A stretch of DNA of 64,000 nt from Actinomycetospora soli (lineage in GTDB: Bacteria > Actinomycetota > Actinomycetes > Mycobacteriales > Pseudonocardiaceae): NCBI RefSeq assembly GCF_021026295.1, contig NZ_JAJNDA010000008.1:124001-188000 (forward strand), in the 5' to 3' direction. Position 1 is the first letter of the stretch, and every line of letters starts with the position of its first letter. The notes below the pieces were generated by a model that saw only the letters and a list, made by a program, of their open reading frames with translations, was not told where the DNA came from and made no database searches. This document shows positions 1 through 9,440 of the stretch, piece by piece. Position numbers and translations under genes: made by a program.

Positions 1-161
1 CTGCCCGCCCACCAGACCGGCGACCGGACGAGCCGGCGCAGCAGCCCGAGCCCACCGGCCTCGTCGTCGGGGACCTCCCCCGCCGCGCGCCGCTGGGCGA
101 CCGACCCGACCGCGAGCAGCAGCGCCGCGAACAGCGCCAGCGTCACCGCCAGGCCGGTCAC
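1..161 (-). CDS. DMT (EamA-like) family transporter, N-terminal part
   Basis: Only the first ~53 codons are in the window; the gene runs off the left edge. From the GTG at 161 the product begins with a hydrophobic helix (VTGLAVTLALFAALLLAVGS) followed by AQRRAAGEVPDDEAGGLGL and a short basic stretch before RSPVWWAG. This is the usual N-terminus of actinobacterial multi-helix DMT transporters, so an inner-membrane permease of unknown substrate is likely. It starts 3 bases after the glf stop on the same strand, so it is probably co-transcribed with glf. The family call rests on the N-terminus alone. Confidence 0.6.
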   Translation of the reverse strand, partial: MTGLAVTLALFAALLLAVGSVAQRRAAGEVPDDEAGGLGLLRRLVRSPVWWAG

Positions 162-164
162 CGG

Positions 165-1845
<1,681 letters not shown>

Positions 1846-1861
1846 CGGCGGGTGGCGCGGC

Positions 1862-3301
1862 TCAGCCGCCCACCTGCGCCCGGGTGTTGCCGACCCGCGC
1901 ACTCTCGATCGTGTAGGTCGCCGGCTGCGTGATCGCCGAGTCGCGGTAGAGGCCCATCTTCCAGTAGGAGGCCACCGTGGCGGTCGACTTCTTGTCCGTC
2001 GGGTACAGCGTCCCGCCCGCAGGCTTGTAGCCGGCGAGCACCTGGGCGCCGTCGCGCCAGATGTCGACGGTGCCGACGGCCGGGTCCCGCGAGAACAGGA
2101 TGTGGACGATCAGGTCGGTCCGCTGGCCCGTGGTGGCCGGCCCGAGCACCTGACCGAAGAGCCGGGACCCGCCCGGGTAACCGTAGCCGCCGGAGAGGTT
2201 GAGGTTGCCGTCGCGCACGGTGATCTCCAGCGGCGGCGAGCCCGTCCCGTCGTTCTTCCACTGCGTGATCAGCTGCCACGTGTTCACCTGCGTCGGGAAG
2301 TCCGTGGGCAGGTAGAAGGAGAAGCGGAACCAGCGGTCCTGGCCCTCGGTGAAGGTCGCGGTGGTCGGGACGATCTCCGTGCGCGTCCCGCCGCCCGGCA
2401 TCGTGAACTGCGCCGCCTTCGCTCCCGACGTGACCGGCGAGTCGACGATCACCGGCGCGCTCGCTCCCACGTTGTTCCACGGGGTGTCGTCGAACTTGCC
2501 GAAGCCCGACGAGGTGAAGCTCGAGTCCCAGGACTGCGTGGTCTGGGGCGGGAGGCTGGTCGACGTCGTCGTGGTGGTCGTCGGCGGCGCCGTGGTGGTC
2601 GTGGTGGCGGGCGGTGCCGTGGTCGTCGTGGTCGTGGCGACGGGCGGCGCCGTGGTCGTCGTCGTGACCGGCGGGGCCGTCGTGGTCGTCGTCGTGACCG
2701 GCGGGGCGGTCGTGGTCGTGGTAACCGGCGGCGCCGTGGTCGTCGTGGTCACCGGCGGGGCGGTCGTGGTGGTGGGCGGCGGGGTCGTGGTCGTGTCCGG
2801 CGTCGAGAGCGCGGGCACCGTCCACTTCTGCGCGTTCGTGTTCACGCAGGTGGCGATGGTGATGACGACCTTCGCGGCGATCCGGTTGCCCTGCGGCGCG
2901 AGGCACAGCTTCGACTTCTGGTTCTGGATGAAGCCGGTGGAGTAGAGCGACCACTTCTGCGAGGTCGACGTCGTCGAGCACGCGACGAGCACGACGCGGG
3001 TGCCGTTCGCGGTGCCGCCGCTCAGGGTGTCGATGCAGCGGCCCTGCACGCGGAGGGTGCCGTCACCCCAGCGCGACCACTGCTGCCCGAGGTTGGTGCC
3101 GCAGACGTTGAGCCACTGCGGGTTGTTCGTCGCGGTCGAGTTGTTCGAGTTCTCGAGGCAGCCGCCGGCGAGGTTGGTGATCCGCCCCGTCACCGTCGCC
3201 GCGGACGCCGGCGCGCCCAGACCCACCAGCAGGCCGACCAGGAGCGCCAACGCCCCGATCCCCGCACACACCCGTCGACCCACGCTGCCCCCCAGGTTCA
3301 C
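1862..3301 (-). CDS. secreted ricin-lectin / polysaccharide-lyase-like protein (paralogue 1)
   Basis: An exported 479-residue protein. A signal peptide (residues 1-34, ending GAPASA) is followed by one ricin-type beta-trefoil of about 130 residues with three QxW motifs (QQWSRW, QKWSLY, QKWTVP), then a Thr/Pro linker of TTTTAPPV-like repeats (~170-250). The C-terminal module (~255-479) resembles heparin-lyase-I-like polysaccharide lyases (PF14099 type), with FTMPGGGTRTEI, WQLITQWKNDGTGSPPLEI and SYWKMGLYRDSAI. Family knowledge suggests glycan binding plus beta-elimination; the substrate is unknown. The start is GTG. Three paralogues lie in this window at 4011-5360, 37681-38532 and 39502-41493. 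The nearest is almost identical in the catalytic part and is separated by one unrelated gene. Confidence 0.82.
   Translation of the reverse strand: MNLGGSVGRRVCAGIGALALLVGLLVGLGAPASAATVTGRITNLAGGCLENSNNSTATNNPQWLNVCGTNLGQQWSRWGDGTLRVQGRCIDTLSGGTANGTRVVLVACSTTSTSQKWSLYSTGFIQNQKSKLCLAPQGNRIAAKVVITIATCVNTNAQKWTVPALSTPDTTTTPPPTTTTAPPVTTTTTAPPVTTTTTAPPVTTTTTTAPPVTTTTTAPPVATTTTTTAPPATTTTTAPPTTTTTTSTSLPPQTTQSWDSSFTSSGFGKFDDTPWNNVGASAPVIVDSPVTSGAKAAQFTMPGGGTRTEIVPTTATFTEGQDRWFRFSFYLPTDFPTQVNTWQLITQWKNDGTGSPPLEITVRDGNLNLSGGYGYPGGSRLFGQVLGPATTGQRTDLIVHILFSRDPAVGTVDIWRDGAQVLAGYKPAGGTLYPTDKKSTATVASYWKMGLYRDSAITQPATYTIESARVGNTRAQVGG
2555..2790 (-). repeat. degenerate Thr/Pro-linker tandem repeat inside the lyase gene
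   Basis: Imperfect tandem units of about 24-27 bases (reading GGCGGGGCCGTCGTGGTCGTC and variants on the + strand) encode repeated T4-6-APPV blocks between the lectin and lyase modules. Paralogue 2 has a shorter version at about 4705-4830. Such repeats can change copy number between strains. Confidence 0.7.
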
Positions 3302-3447
3302 GTCCGGTGGTCATGTCGCGCGGATCTCGGGAAGCATTACCGGCAGCTCCTCACCCGGATGGTCGCAATTCGATAACGCACCGTCCCGCGCTGTCGAGAA
3401 TGCGGGCGCGGGATCGACCACGGGCGACACCGAGGAGAGGGCTGACG

Positions 3448-4014
3448 ATGGACGCAGCGCAGGAGTACCGCGAGACCGCGGCACGGTTCACCGAGCTCGT
3501 GGACGGCGTGCCGGACGACGCCACGTGGGAGCGGCCCTCACCGGTGCCCGCGTGGACGGCGCGCGACGTCGTCGGGCACCTCGTCGGGTGGTTCCCGCCC
3601 TTCCTCGCCGGTGGAGCCGGCGTGGACCTGCCGTCGGGACCCGACGTCGGGACGGACCCGGCCGGGGCCTGGCGGACGATGAGCGACGGGGTGCAGGCCC
3701 TGCTCGACGATCCGGCGACCGCCGGACGACAGCTCGAGAACCCGCACATCGGCACCGTGCCGCTGCCGGAGGCGGTGTCACGGTTCTTCACCACCGACGT
3801 GTTCCTGCACAGCTGGGATCTCGCCCGCGCCACCGGTCAGGAGCACGGGCTGGACCCCGACCGCTGCGCCGCGACCCTCGAGGGCATGACCCCGATGGAC
3901 GAGATGCTGCGGGCGTCCGGTCAGTTCGGACCGAAGGTCGAGGTGGGCCCGGACGCCGACCCGGTGTCCCGGCTGATGGCGTTCATCGGCCGGGACCCGC
4001 GCCGCCGTCCCTAG
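3448..4014 (+). CDS. TIGR03086-type DinB-like metal-binding protein
   Basis: A 188-residue helical protein of the mycothiol-dependent maleylpyruvate-isomerase/DinB superfamily. It shows the N-terminal DGVPDDATWERPSPVPAW, then TARDVVGHLVGW with the first metal-ligand histidine, and later FFTTDVFLHSWDLARATG with the second His/Asp set. In this family a divalent metal and often mycothiol are bound; the reaction here is unknown. I chose the ATG at 3448 because GAGGAGAGG precedes it at good spacing. The longer frame to 3307 has no ribosome site. The stop overlaps the convergent lyase gene by 4 bases, and the gene sits between the two lectin-lyase paralogues. Confidence 0.82.
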   Translation: MDAAQEYRETAARFTELVDGVPDDATWERPSPVPAWTARDVVGHLVGWFPPFLAGGAGVDLPSGPDVGTDPAGAWRTMSDGVQALLDDPATAGRQLENPHIGTVPLPEAVSRFFTTDVFLHSWDLARATGQEHGLDPDRCAATLEGMTPMDEMLRASGQFGPKVEVGPDADPVSRLMAFIGRDPRRRP

Positions 4015-5360
4015 CCCACCTGCGAGGAGGTGTTGCCGACCTTCGCGCTCTCGATCGTGTACTGGGCGGTCTGGGTGATCGCCGAGTCCCGGTAGAGGCC
4101 CATCTTCCAGTAGGAGCTCAGGCTCGCCGTGGCGGCGGTGTTCGTCGGGTAGAGCGTCCCACCCGGGGGCTTGAGGCCGGCGATCACCTGCGTGCCGTTG
4201 CGCCAGACGTCGACGACGCCCTTGCCCGGGTCCCGGGAGAAGAACACGTGGACGACCAGGTCGATCCGCTGGCCCGTCGTCGCCGGCGCGATGACCCTGG
4301 AGAAGGTGCGCGGACCGGCCGGGTGGCCGTAGCCGCCGGAGAGGTTCAGGTTGCCGTTGCCGACCGTCAGCTCCAGCGGCGGGGAACCGGTCCCGTCGTT
4401 CTTCCACTGCGTGAGCAGCTGCCAGGACGTGACCTGGGTCGGGAAGCCGGTGGGCAGGTAGAAGGAGAACCGGAACCAGCGGTCCTGGCCCTCGGTGAAC
4501 GACGCGGTCGTCGGGACGATCTCGGAGCGGGTCCCGCCGCCGGGCATGGTGAAGCGGGCGGCCTTCGCGCCGGAGGTGACCGGGGAGTTCACGAGCACCG
4601 GCGCGCTCGCGCCGACGTTGTTCCACGGGGTGTCGTCGAAGTTGCCGAACCCGGCGCCGGTGAAGTTCGAGTCCCACACCTGACGAGTCTGACCCGGCAG
4701 CGAGGTCGTCGTGGTGGTCGTCGTGGTCGGCGGTGCCGTGGTCGTCGTGGTCCGCGGCGGCGTCGTGGTGGTGGTGGTCCGCGGCGGCGTCGTGGTGGTC
4801 GTGGGCGGCGGCGTGGTGGTGGTCGGCGTGGTGGAGAGCGCGGGCACCGTCCACTTGTGGGCGGCCACGTTCGCGCAGGCGACGATCGTCATGACGACCT
4901 TCGCGGCGATCCGGTTGGACAGCGGCGCCAGGCAGAGGTTCGACTTCTGGTTCTGCACGTAGCCCGCGGCGTAGAAGTTCCAGCGCTGCGAGGTGGACGC
5001 GGCGTTGCAGGTCGCCAGCACCACGCGGGTGCCGGACGCGGTCGCCCCGCCCGCGGTGTCGGAGCACAGGCCCTGCACGCGCAGGGTGCCGTCGCTCCAG
5101 CGCGACCACTGCTGACCGGCGTTGGTGCCGCAGTTGTTGAGCCACAGCGGGTTGTTCACCGCGGCCACGTTGTTCGCGTTCTCCAGGCAGCCGCCGGCCG
5201 TGTTCGCGACCCGGCCGGTGACCACCGCGGCCTCCGCCTGCCCGGGCGTCACCCCGGTGGCGAGCACTCCGACGAGCAGGGCCAGGGCACCCAACACGGA
5301 CACGAGGGCCGCTGTGCGACGGTGTGGCGCCCGCTCCCGCCCGATCTCACTGTCCGTCAT
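4011..5360 (-). CDS. secreted ricin-lectin / polysaccharide-lyase-like protein (paralogue 2)
   Basis: A 449-residue exported protein with the same plan as its neighbour at 1862-3301. It has a signal peptide (cleavage probably after AEA near residue 45), a ricin beta-trefoil with QQWSRW, QRWNFY and HKWTVP, a shorter Thr/Pro linker (TTTTPPR repeats), and the lyase-like module with DTPWNNVGASAPV, FTMPGGGTRSEI, WQLLTQWKNDGTGSPPLEL and SYWKMGLYRDSAI. Most residues of the last ~220 positions match paralogue 1, so a recent duplication is likely. An ATG start follows a GGAG. A 16-base palindrome at 5419-5434 lies upstream, between this gene and the divergent membrane-protein gene. The activity is inferred from the fold only. 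Confidence 0.82.
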   Translation of the reverse strand: MTDSEIGRERAPHRRTAALVSVLGALALLVGVLATGVTPGQAEAAVVTGRVANTAGGCLENANNVAAVNNPLWLNNCGTNAGQQWSRWSDGTLRVQGLCSDTAGGATASGTRVVLATCNAASTSQRWNFYAAGYVQNQKSNLCLAPLSNRIAAKVVMTIVACANVAAHKWTVPALSTTPTTTTPPPTTTTTPPRTTTTTTPPRTTTTTAPPTTTTTTTTSLPGQTRQVWDSNFTGAGFGNFDDTPWNNVGASAPVLVNSPVTSGAKAARFTMPGGGTRSEIVPTTASFTEGQDRWFRFSFYLPTGFPTQVTSWQLLTQWKNDGTGSPPLELTVGNGNLNLSGGYGHPAGPRTFSRVIAPATTGQRIDLVVHVFFSRDPGKGVVDVWRNGTQVIAGLKPPGGTLYPTNTAATASLSSYWKMGLYRDSAITQTAQYTIESAKVGNTSSQVG

Positions 5361-5418
5361 CCCGCTCCTCCGTTGCGTGACCGTTCGCTCCGGGTGTCGC
5401 TCGGGGCCTGCGGTGTAT

Positions 5419-5434
5419 TAGTCCGAACGGACTA
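5419..5434. promoter_or_regulatory. TetR-type palindromic operator candidate
   Basis: TAGTCCG-AA-CGGACTA is a perfect 7-base inverted repeat with a 2-base centre, the size and shape of TetR/AcrR operators in actinobacteria. It sits 59 bases before the lyase start (5360) and 49 bases before the divergent membrane-protein start (5484), so it could control either or both. No TetR gene is in the window. Confidence 0.5.
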
Positions 5435-5483
5435 CACGACCGGGTGATCACGGGATGGTCACGGCAGGGGAAGGTTCACGACG

Positions 5484-6095
5484 ATGCCTCGCCCGGCCGC
5501 CCTGGCCGCCGCCGCACTGCCTCCGTTGCTGCTCGCGGCGGTCGGACTGACCCATCCGCTGGTGCTCACGCCGGAGTCGGCGCCCTGGTGGCGTGACCTG
5601 CACGTGATCGGCCTGGTGGCCTTCCCGCTGCTCGCCCTCGGGCCGTGGGTGGTGGTGCGGGGGCGCGGCCTGCTGCTCGAGGGCGTCGTGATCGTGCTCG
5701 GCCTCGTGTACGCGTGCTTCTACACCGCGCTCGACGTGCTCGCCGGCATCGGCGGTGGCCACCAGACGATGACGCTCGGGCCGGGACCGTGGGTCGCGTC
5801 CCTGTTCGGGATCGCCGACCAGCTCGTCGTCCCCGGCGTCTACGCCTACCTCGCCACCGCGGTGATCGGTGGCGTCACGGCGATCCTGGTGACGCCGGGC
5901 GTCGGGCGGGTCGTGGCGGTCGTCGGGACCGTGCTGGTCGTCGGCGGGGCGTACTCGTTCCTGACGAGCCACATCTACTACCCCGTCGGGGTGCTGACGA
6001 TGGTGGTGCTCGCGGTGGGCTGGACCGCGCTGGCGGCGGTGGTGCCGCGTCCGGTCAGGTCGTCGCCGCGGCGGCGGCAGCCTGTTCCCACATGA
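5484..6095 (+). CDS. polytopic membrane protein, unknown function
   Basis: A 203-residue very hydrophobic protein with about six predicted membrane helices (LAAAALPPLLLAAVGLTHPL, LHVIGLVAFPLLALGPWVVV, and four more), a loop GGGHQTMTLGPGPWV, and a short basic tail (RSSPRRRQPVPT). I do not recognise a named family. The ATG at 5484 follows GGGGAAGG at suitable spacing. Its 3' end overlaps the convergent gene at 6055-6519 by 41 bases. A palindromic operator candidate lies upstream, shared with the divergent lyase gene. Confidence 0.72.
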   Translation: MPRPAALAAAALPPLLLAAVGLTHPLVLTPESAPWWRDLHVIGLVAFPLLALGPWVVVRGRGLLLEGVVIVLGLVYACFYTALDVLAGIGGGHQTMTLGPGPWVASLFGIADQLVVPGVYAYLATAVIGGVTAILVTPGVGRVVAVVGTVLVVGGAYSFLTSHIYYPVGVLTMVVLAVGWTALAAVVPRPVRSSPRRRQPVPT

Positions 6096-6519
6096 GCAGG
6101 ACGACGGCGAGGGTGAAGACGGCGAGCGGCGTCGGCATACCGGGGAGGTCGGCTTCCGCGTCACCGCGCCAGGTCCCGGTGCGCCGGATGCTGCCCACCG
6201 GTTCCTCGGAGCCGGGGTCGGCCACCCACTCCTGATCGGCCTTCCAGATCGACCGGCGCCGGAAGTGGAACGTGTCCTCCGGCGTCACGATCGTCCAGCG
6301 CTTGCGCCCGATCCGCTCGGCCCGCGCGAGCTCGTCGCCGTCGCGGGTCAGCGTGTACTGGGTGCCCGTCCAGCTCGACTGCACCTCGTACGCGATCCCG
6401 TCCAGCGTGTAGCGCACGGCCGAGCGCCACCCCCGCGCCTCCAGGACGAGCAGGGGCGTGTCGTCCTCGCGGACCTCCCAACGGGAGCGCAGCGACGACA
6501 CCCGGTGGGCCTCCAGCAT
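6055..6519 (-). CDS. hypothetical protein with a C-terminal membrane anchor
   Basis: A 154-residue product from the ATG at 6519 (MLEAHRVSSLRSRWEVREDD); an upstream ATG at 6555 is also possible. The body is rich in short beta strands and aromatic/basic residues (RSAVRYTLDGIAYEVQSS, TQYTLTRDGDELARAERIG, DTFHFRRRSIWKADQEW), which faintly recalls the tubby/LURP-one-like beta-barrel; that is only an impression. A single helix near the C-terminus (TPLAVFTLAVVLLMWEQAAA) could anchor it in the membrane. Its tail overlaps the convergent membrane-protein gene by 41 bases. Confidence 0.65.
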   Translation of the reverse strand: MLEAHRVSSLRSRWEVREDDTPLLVLEARGWRSAVRYTLDGIAYEVQSSWTGTQYTLTRDGDELARAERIGRKRWTIVTPEDTFHFRRRSIWKADQEWVADPGSEEPVGSIRRTGTWRGDAEADLPGMPTPLAVFTLAVVLLMWEQAAAAAATT

Positions 6520-6568
6520 GGGCGGAATCAGACCAGTCGGTGGTGTCCGCTTCAAGCGGGAGGAGCGC

Positions 6569-6925
6569 TCACTCGGGTTCGGTGCCGCGCGGGCGGAGGC
6601 GCGTGGCGTCGATCTCGCGGTCGTGCAGCGGCAGGACCACCTCGGTCACCAGGTCGGTCACCTCCGCGACCCGGGCCGACAGCCGTCGGTTCTCGTCGAT
6701 GTCCGCCTCGAGTGCCTCCACCCGCGCGCGCAGCACCGCCGTCTCCGCGGCCTCGACGTCGTACCGACGACGGGCGTCCGCGAGCTCGGACCGGAGCACG
6801 CCGACGTCGGTCAGCAGGTTGTCGCGGTCGGACCGCAGCTCCGCCACGTCGCGGAGGATGGCGGTCCACTCGGGCACGAGGACCCGCCGCGCAGCCGCGC
6901 CGACGACCCTCACCGGGTTCCTCAT
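6569..6925 (-). CDS. small coiled-coil protein, last gene of the LicD operon
   Basis: A 118-residue protein. A short N-terminus (MRNPVRVVGAAARRVLVPEW) leads into a heptad-rich coiled coil from about residue 25 to 95 (DVAELRSDRDNLLTDVGV, LRARVEALEADIDENRRLSA) and an Arg/Glu tail. It overlaps the end of the LicD-methyltransferase gene by 4 bases (ATGA), so it is translationally coupled. The divergent TylF-type methyltransferase at 8513 begins with a similar coiled coil, so these proteins may form a complex; that is inference. No catalytic motif is present. Confidence 0.7.
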   Translation of the reverse strand: MRNPVRVVGAAARRVLVPEWTAILRDVAELRSDRDNLLTDVGVLRSELADARRRYDVEAAETAVLRARVEALEADIDENRRLSARVAEVTDLVTEVVLPLHDREIDATRLRPRGTEPE

Positions 6926-8367
6926 GCGGCGCTCACGACGACCGGCGCCCGCCGCAGCTCCAGGTCGCCGCCGTTGCGTCCGAGCACGAGCCCGTGGCGG
7001 ACGGCCATCCGCTCCAGGTCCTCGCGGTCGTCGGTCACGTCCACCTGCGCGTGGCCGCCCCGTCGCAGCACCATGCCGAGGAGGCGGAGCACGTTCTCGC
7101 GGCCCGCCTCGTCGAGGTGGTCCAGGACGCGGCCGACGAGGACGACCCAGCCGTGGTCCTCCGCTGCGAGTTGCGCGCCGAGACGCACGACCGCGCGGAG
7201 ATCGCGCAGGTTGACCGAGTGGATGTCCGCGTCGCGCCCCTGCACGGCCGCCCGGGCGCTCTCGAGGGCGGGCGCGTTCCAGTCCACCCCGACGGCCCGC
7301 CCCAGGTGGTCGGCGAGGAACGCGGTGTCGGCGCCCGCACCACAGCCCAGATCGAGGGCGGGAAGTCCGGGATCGGCGTCGACCAGGCGCCGGGCGCGCG
7401 CGCTCACCTCGCGACGGTCCGTCCGGGACGCCCAGTCCTCGCGGTCGACGTGCATCCCGGGGAACCAGAGATCCAGCCGACGCCGGGTCGCTCGCGGCGT
7501 CTCGAAGCGGAAGGCCGGGTCGGGCACCCGCCAGCCCGGCCCGTAGTTGGCCTCGAGCGCGAGTTCGACGTCGGCCGGGGCCGGCATCGGCCGTCCCGCG
7601 ATCGTGACGCTCGATCGTGGCAGCAGGTCGGCCCGCCGGGCCGGGTGCCGGATGCAGAACAGCTGGTGCCAGTGGCCCTCGCGCACGAAACCGGCGAACA
7701 CGTCCACGTAGTGGTCGGACACGCCCTCGTGCTCGAAGTGCATCTGCAGGTGTCCCGCGGAGTGCCGCAGGACGTCGAAGCCGGCACGCCGGAGCACCCG
7801 ACCGACCTCGAAGCCCTCGCGGGCCACCTCGACGGGGTCCTCGTGCCCGCTCACGTAGCCGAGGTCGACGTCGTCGTCGTGTCCGAGCAACCGTCGCTCC
7901 CGCACCGCCCCGAGCAGTGTGCCTCCGGTGACGAAGGGCTCCAGACCGAGCTCGCGCTCGAGCACGGCCGTGACCGCCTCGGCGTGGTCGAGGAGTCGCT
8001 CGGTCACCCGGGGGTCGCTGTCCCCGAGGGCACGACCCAGCCGGCCCCACTTGTTGACGACGAGATCACGACCCGACGCGTCGGTCACGGCGAACCGGCC
8101 GCTCCCGCCCAGGTCGACGTCGACCGCCGCCCCCGGAGGTCCGTCCGGTCGGCGCAGCGCGATGGTCGCCGTCCCGTGGAGATGCGGCCGGAGGGCGTCC
8201 GGCCACGGGATGCGTCCCGCCGGATGGTCCTCGAGGCGGACGGAGAAGAGTCGGCGGCCGTCGAGGAGGACGTCCACGGGCCCCCCGAGCGGCCGGACGC
8301 GCGCCGCGATCGCGTCCCGATCCACCCCGACGATCTCGGGAGCAGTGACGCACGTCTCGTCCCCCAT
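6922..8367 (-). CDS. LicD-like nucleotidyltransferase-fold / SAM methyltransferase fusion
   Basis: A 481-residue two-domain protein. Residues ~125-290 carry the LicD/fukutin signature GGTLLGAVRERRLLGHDDDVD (residues 148-168), in which the aspartates bind metal; this family transfers phosphocholine or sugar-phosphate groups onto glycans. Residues ~335-470 form a class I methyltransferase with LDLGCGAGADTAFL and GVDWN. The N-terminal ~100 residues look beta-rich and are not assigned. I chose the ATG at 8367 because the in-frame stretch upstream (to 8514) reads as shadow sequence. Pairing of these two domains in one chain suggests that one glycan is both modified and methylated. It is coupled to the coiled-coil gene downstream. 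Confidence 0.75.
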   Translation of the reverse strand: MGDETCVTAPEIVGVDRDAIAARVRPLGGPVDVLLDGRRLFSVRLEDHPAGRIPWPDALRPHLHGTATIALRRPDGPPGAAVDVDLGGSGRFAVTDASGRDLVVNKWGRLGRALGDSDPRVTERLLDHAEAVTAVLERELGLEPFVTGGTLLGAVRERRLLGHDDDVDLGYVSGHEDPVEVAREGFEVGRVLRRAGFDVLRHSAGHLQMHFEHEGVSDHYVDVFAGFVREGHWHQLFCIRHPARRADLLPRSSVTIAGRPMPAPADVELALEANYGPGWRVPDPAFRFETPRATRRRLDLWFPGMHVDREDWASRTDRREVSARARRLVDADPGLPALDLGCGAGADTAFLADHLGRAVGVDWNAPALESARAAVQGRDADIHSVNLRDLRAVVRLGAQLAAEDHGWVVLVGRVLDHLDEAGRENVLRLLGMVLRRGGHAQVDVTDDREDLERMAVRHGLVLGRNGGDLELRRAPVVVSAA

Positions 8368-8512
8368 ACGAGACACGGTACGGACCGCCGTTCGTCGCCG
8401 TCCGTTCACCTCCCCGTCGGCCGACACGAACGCCCCGTGGACGGCTCGCGACCGTCCGTCACATGATCGACGCCCCATCGACGAGGCGTGGCCGACAGGG
8501 TTCGATGGGCTC

Positions 8513-9388
8513 ATGGTCAGGCCTCCCGCGGCACGCCGGCTCCGTCACGCGGTGCGCGTCCGGCTGCTCGACGCTCTGCGCGACGCCGTCCGACCGGTGA
8601 TCACCGAGCAGGTCGAGCACCTGCGGCGCGACCAGCAGCGGCGCCTCGCGGAACTCTCCGCCCAGGTGGAGGACCTGCGTGCCGCCCTGCACGCGCGCGA
8701 GGTGCGGGACCGTCGCGACATGCTGGCCGCCGGTGAGCGCGAGGCGGTGGAGTCGAGCGCCCGCTTCGTCCGCGACGCGATGACCGGCGCACGCACCTTC
8801 CCCGCGCCGACGGACACGCTCGCGCACGCGCTCTCGCTCGCCCCGACCGGCGGGATGGCGCTGGAGTTCGGGGTCTACAGCGGGACGACGTTGCGTCAGA
8901 TCGCCGACCGCCGCCCTGGTGCGGTCTACGGATTCGACTCGTTCGAGGGCCTGCCCGAGGACTGGCGCGCGGGGTTCCGGGCCGGGACGTTCGCAGTCGA
9001 CACGATCCCCGAGGTCGAGGGCGCCGAGCTGGTCGTCGGCTGGTTCTCCGAGACGCTGCCGGGCTTCCTCGAGGCCCACCCGGGTCCGGTCGACCTGCTC
9101 CATCTCGACGCCGATCTCTACTCCTCGACGGCGACCGTCCTCGACCTGGTGGGCCCCCGCCTGCGGCCCGGCTCGGTCGTGGTCTTCGACGAGTACCTCA
9201 ACCACCCGGGGTGGCAGGACGGCGAACACCGCGCGTGGCGCGAATTCGTCGCCGCCCACGACGTCGAGTTCGTCTACGAGGCGTTCACCCACGACAACGA
9301 GCAGGTCGTCGTCGTGATCACCGGGACCAGGAGCAGCGTGGACACGCCGTCGGCGCGACACGCCTCCGGCACCGGCGGGTGGAGCTGA
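8513..9388 (+). CDS. TylF/MycF-type O-methyltransferase with N-terminal coiled coil
   Basis: A 291-residue protein. Residues ~20-75 form a charged coiled coil (ITEQVEHLRRDQQRRLAELS). The catalytic domain begins with ALEFGVYSGTTLRQIA (~116), GFDSFEGLPEDW (the family's acidic SAM site), and LLHLDADLYSST (~197), in which the aspartates bind Mg2+ in sugar O-methyltransferases of the macrocin family. A sugar or polyketide hydroxyl is the expected acceptor. It starts at ATG 8513, divergent from the LicD fusion with 145 bases between, and stops 52 bases before glfT2. Location suggests glycan methylation. Confidence 0.82.
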   Translation: MVRPPAARRLRHAVRVRLLDALRDAVRPVITEQVEHLRRDQQRRLAELSAQVEDLRAALHAREVRDRRDMLAAGEREAVESSARFVRDAMTGARTFPAPTDTLAHALSLAPTGGMALEFGVYSGTTLRQIADRRPGAVYGFDSFEGLPEDWRAGFRAGTFAVDTIPEVEGAELVVGWFSETLPGFLEAHPGPVDLLHLDADLYSSTATVLDLVGPRLRPGSVVVFDEYLNHPGWQDGEHRAWREFVAAHDVEFVYEAFTHDNEQVVVVITGTRSSVDTPSARHASGTGGWS

Positions 9389-9440
9389 CCCGGTCGTCTC
9401 CTACCCTGCGGACAGCACCGTCGGGGGAGAGGGCGAGCGA

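Noticed and set aside
2555-2790. Tandem repeats as a possible CRISPR or VNTR element
   Set aside because: The units are in frame, lack spacers and encode a Thr/Pro linker; they are part of the lyase gene.
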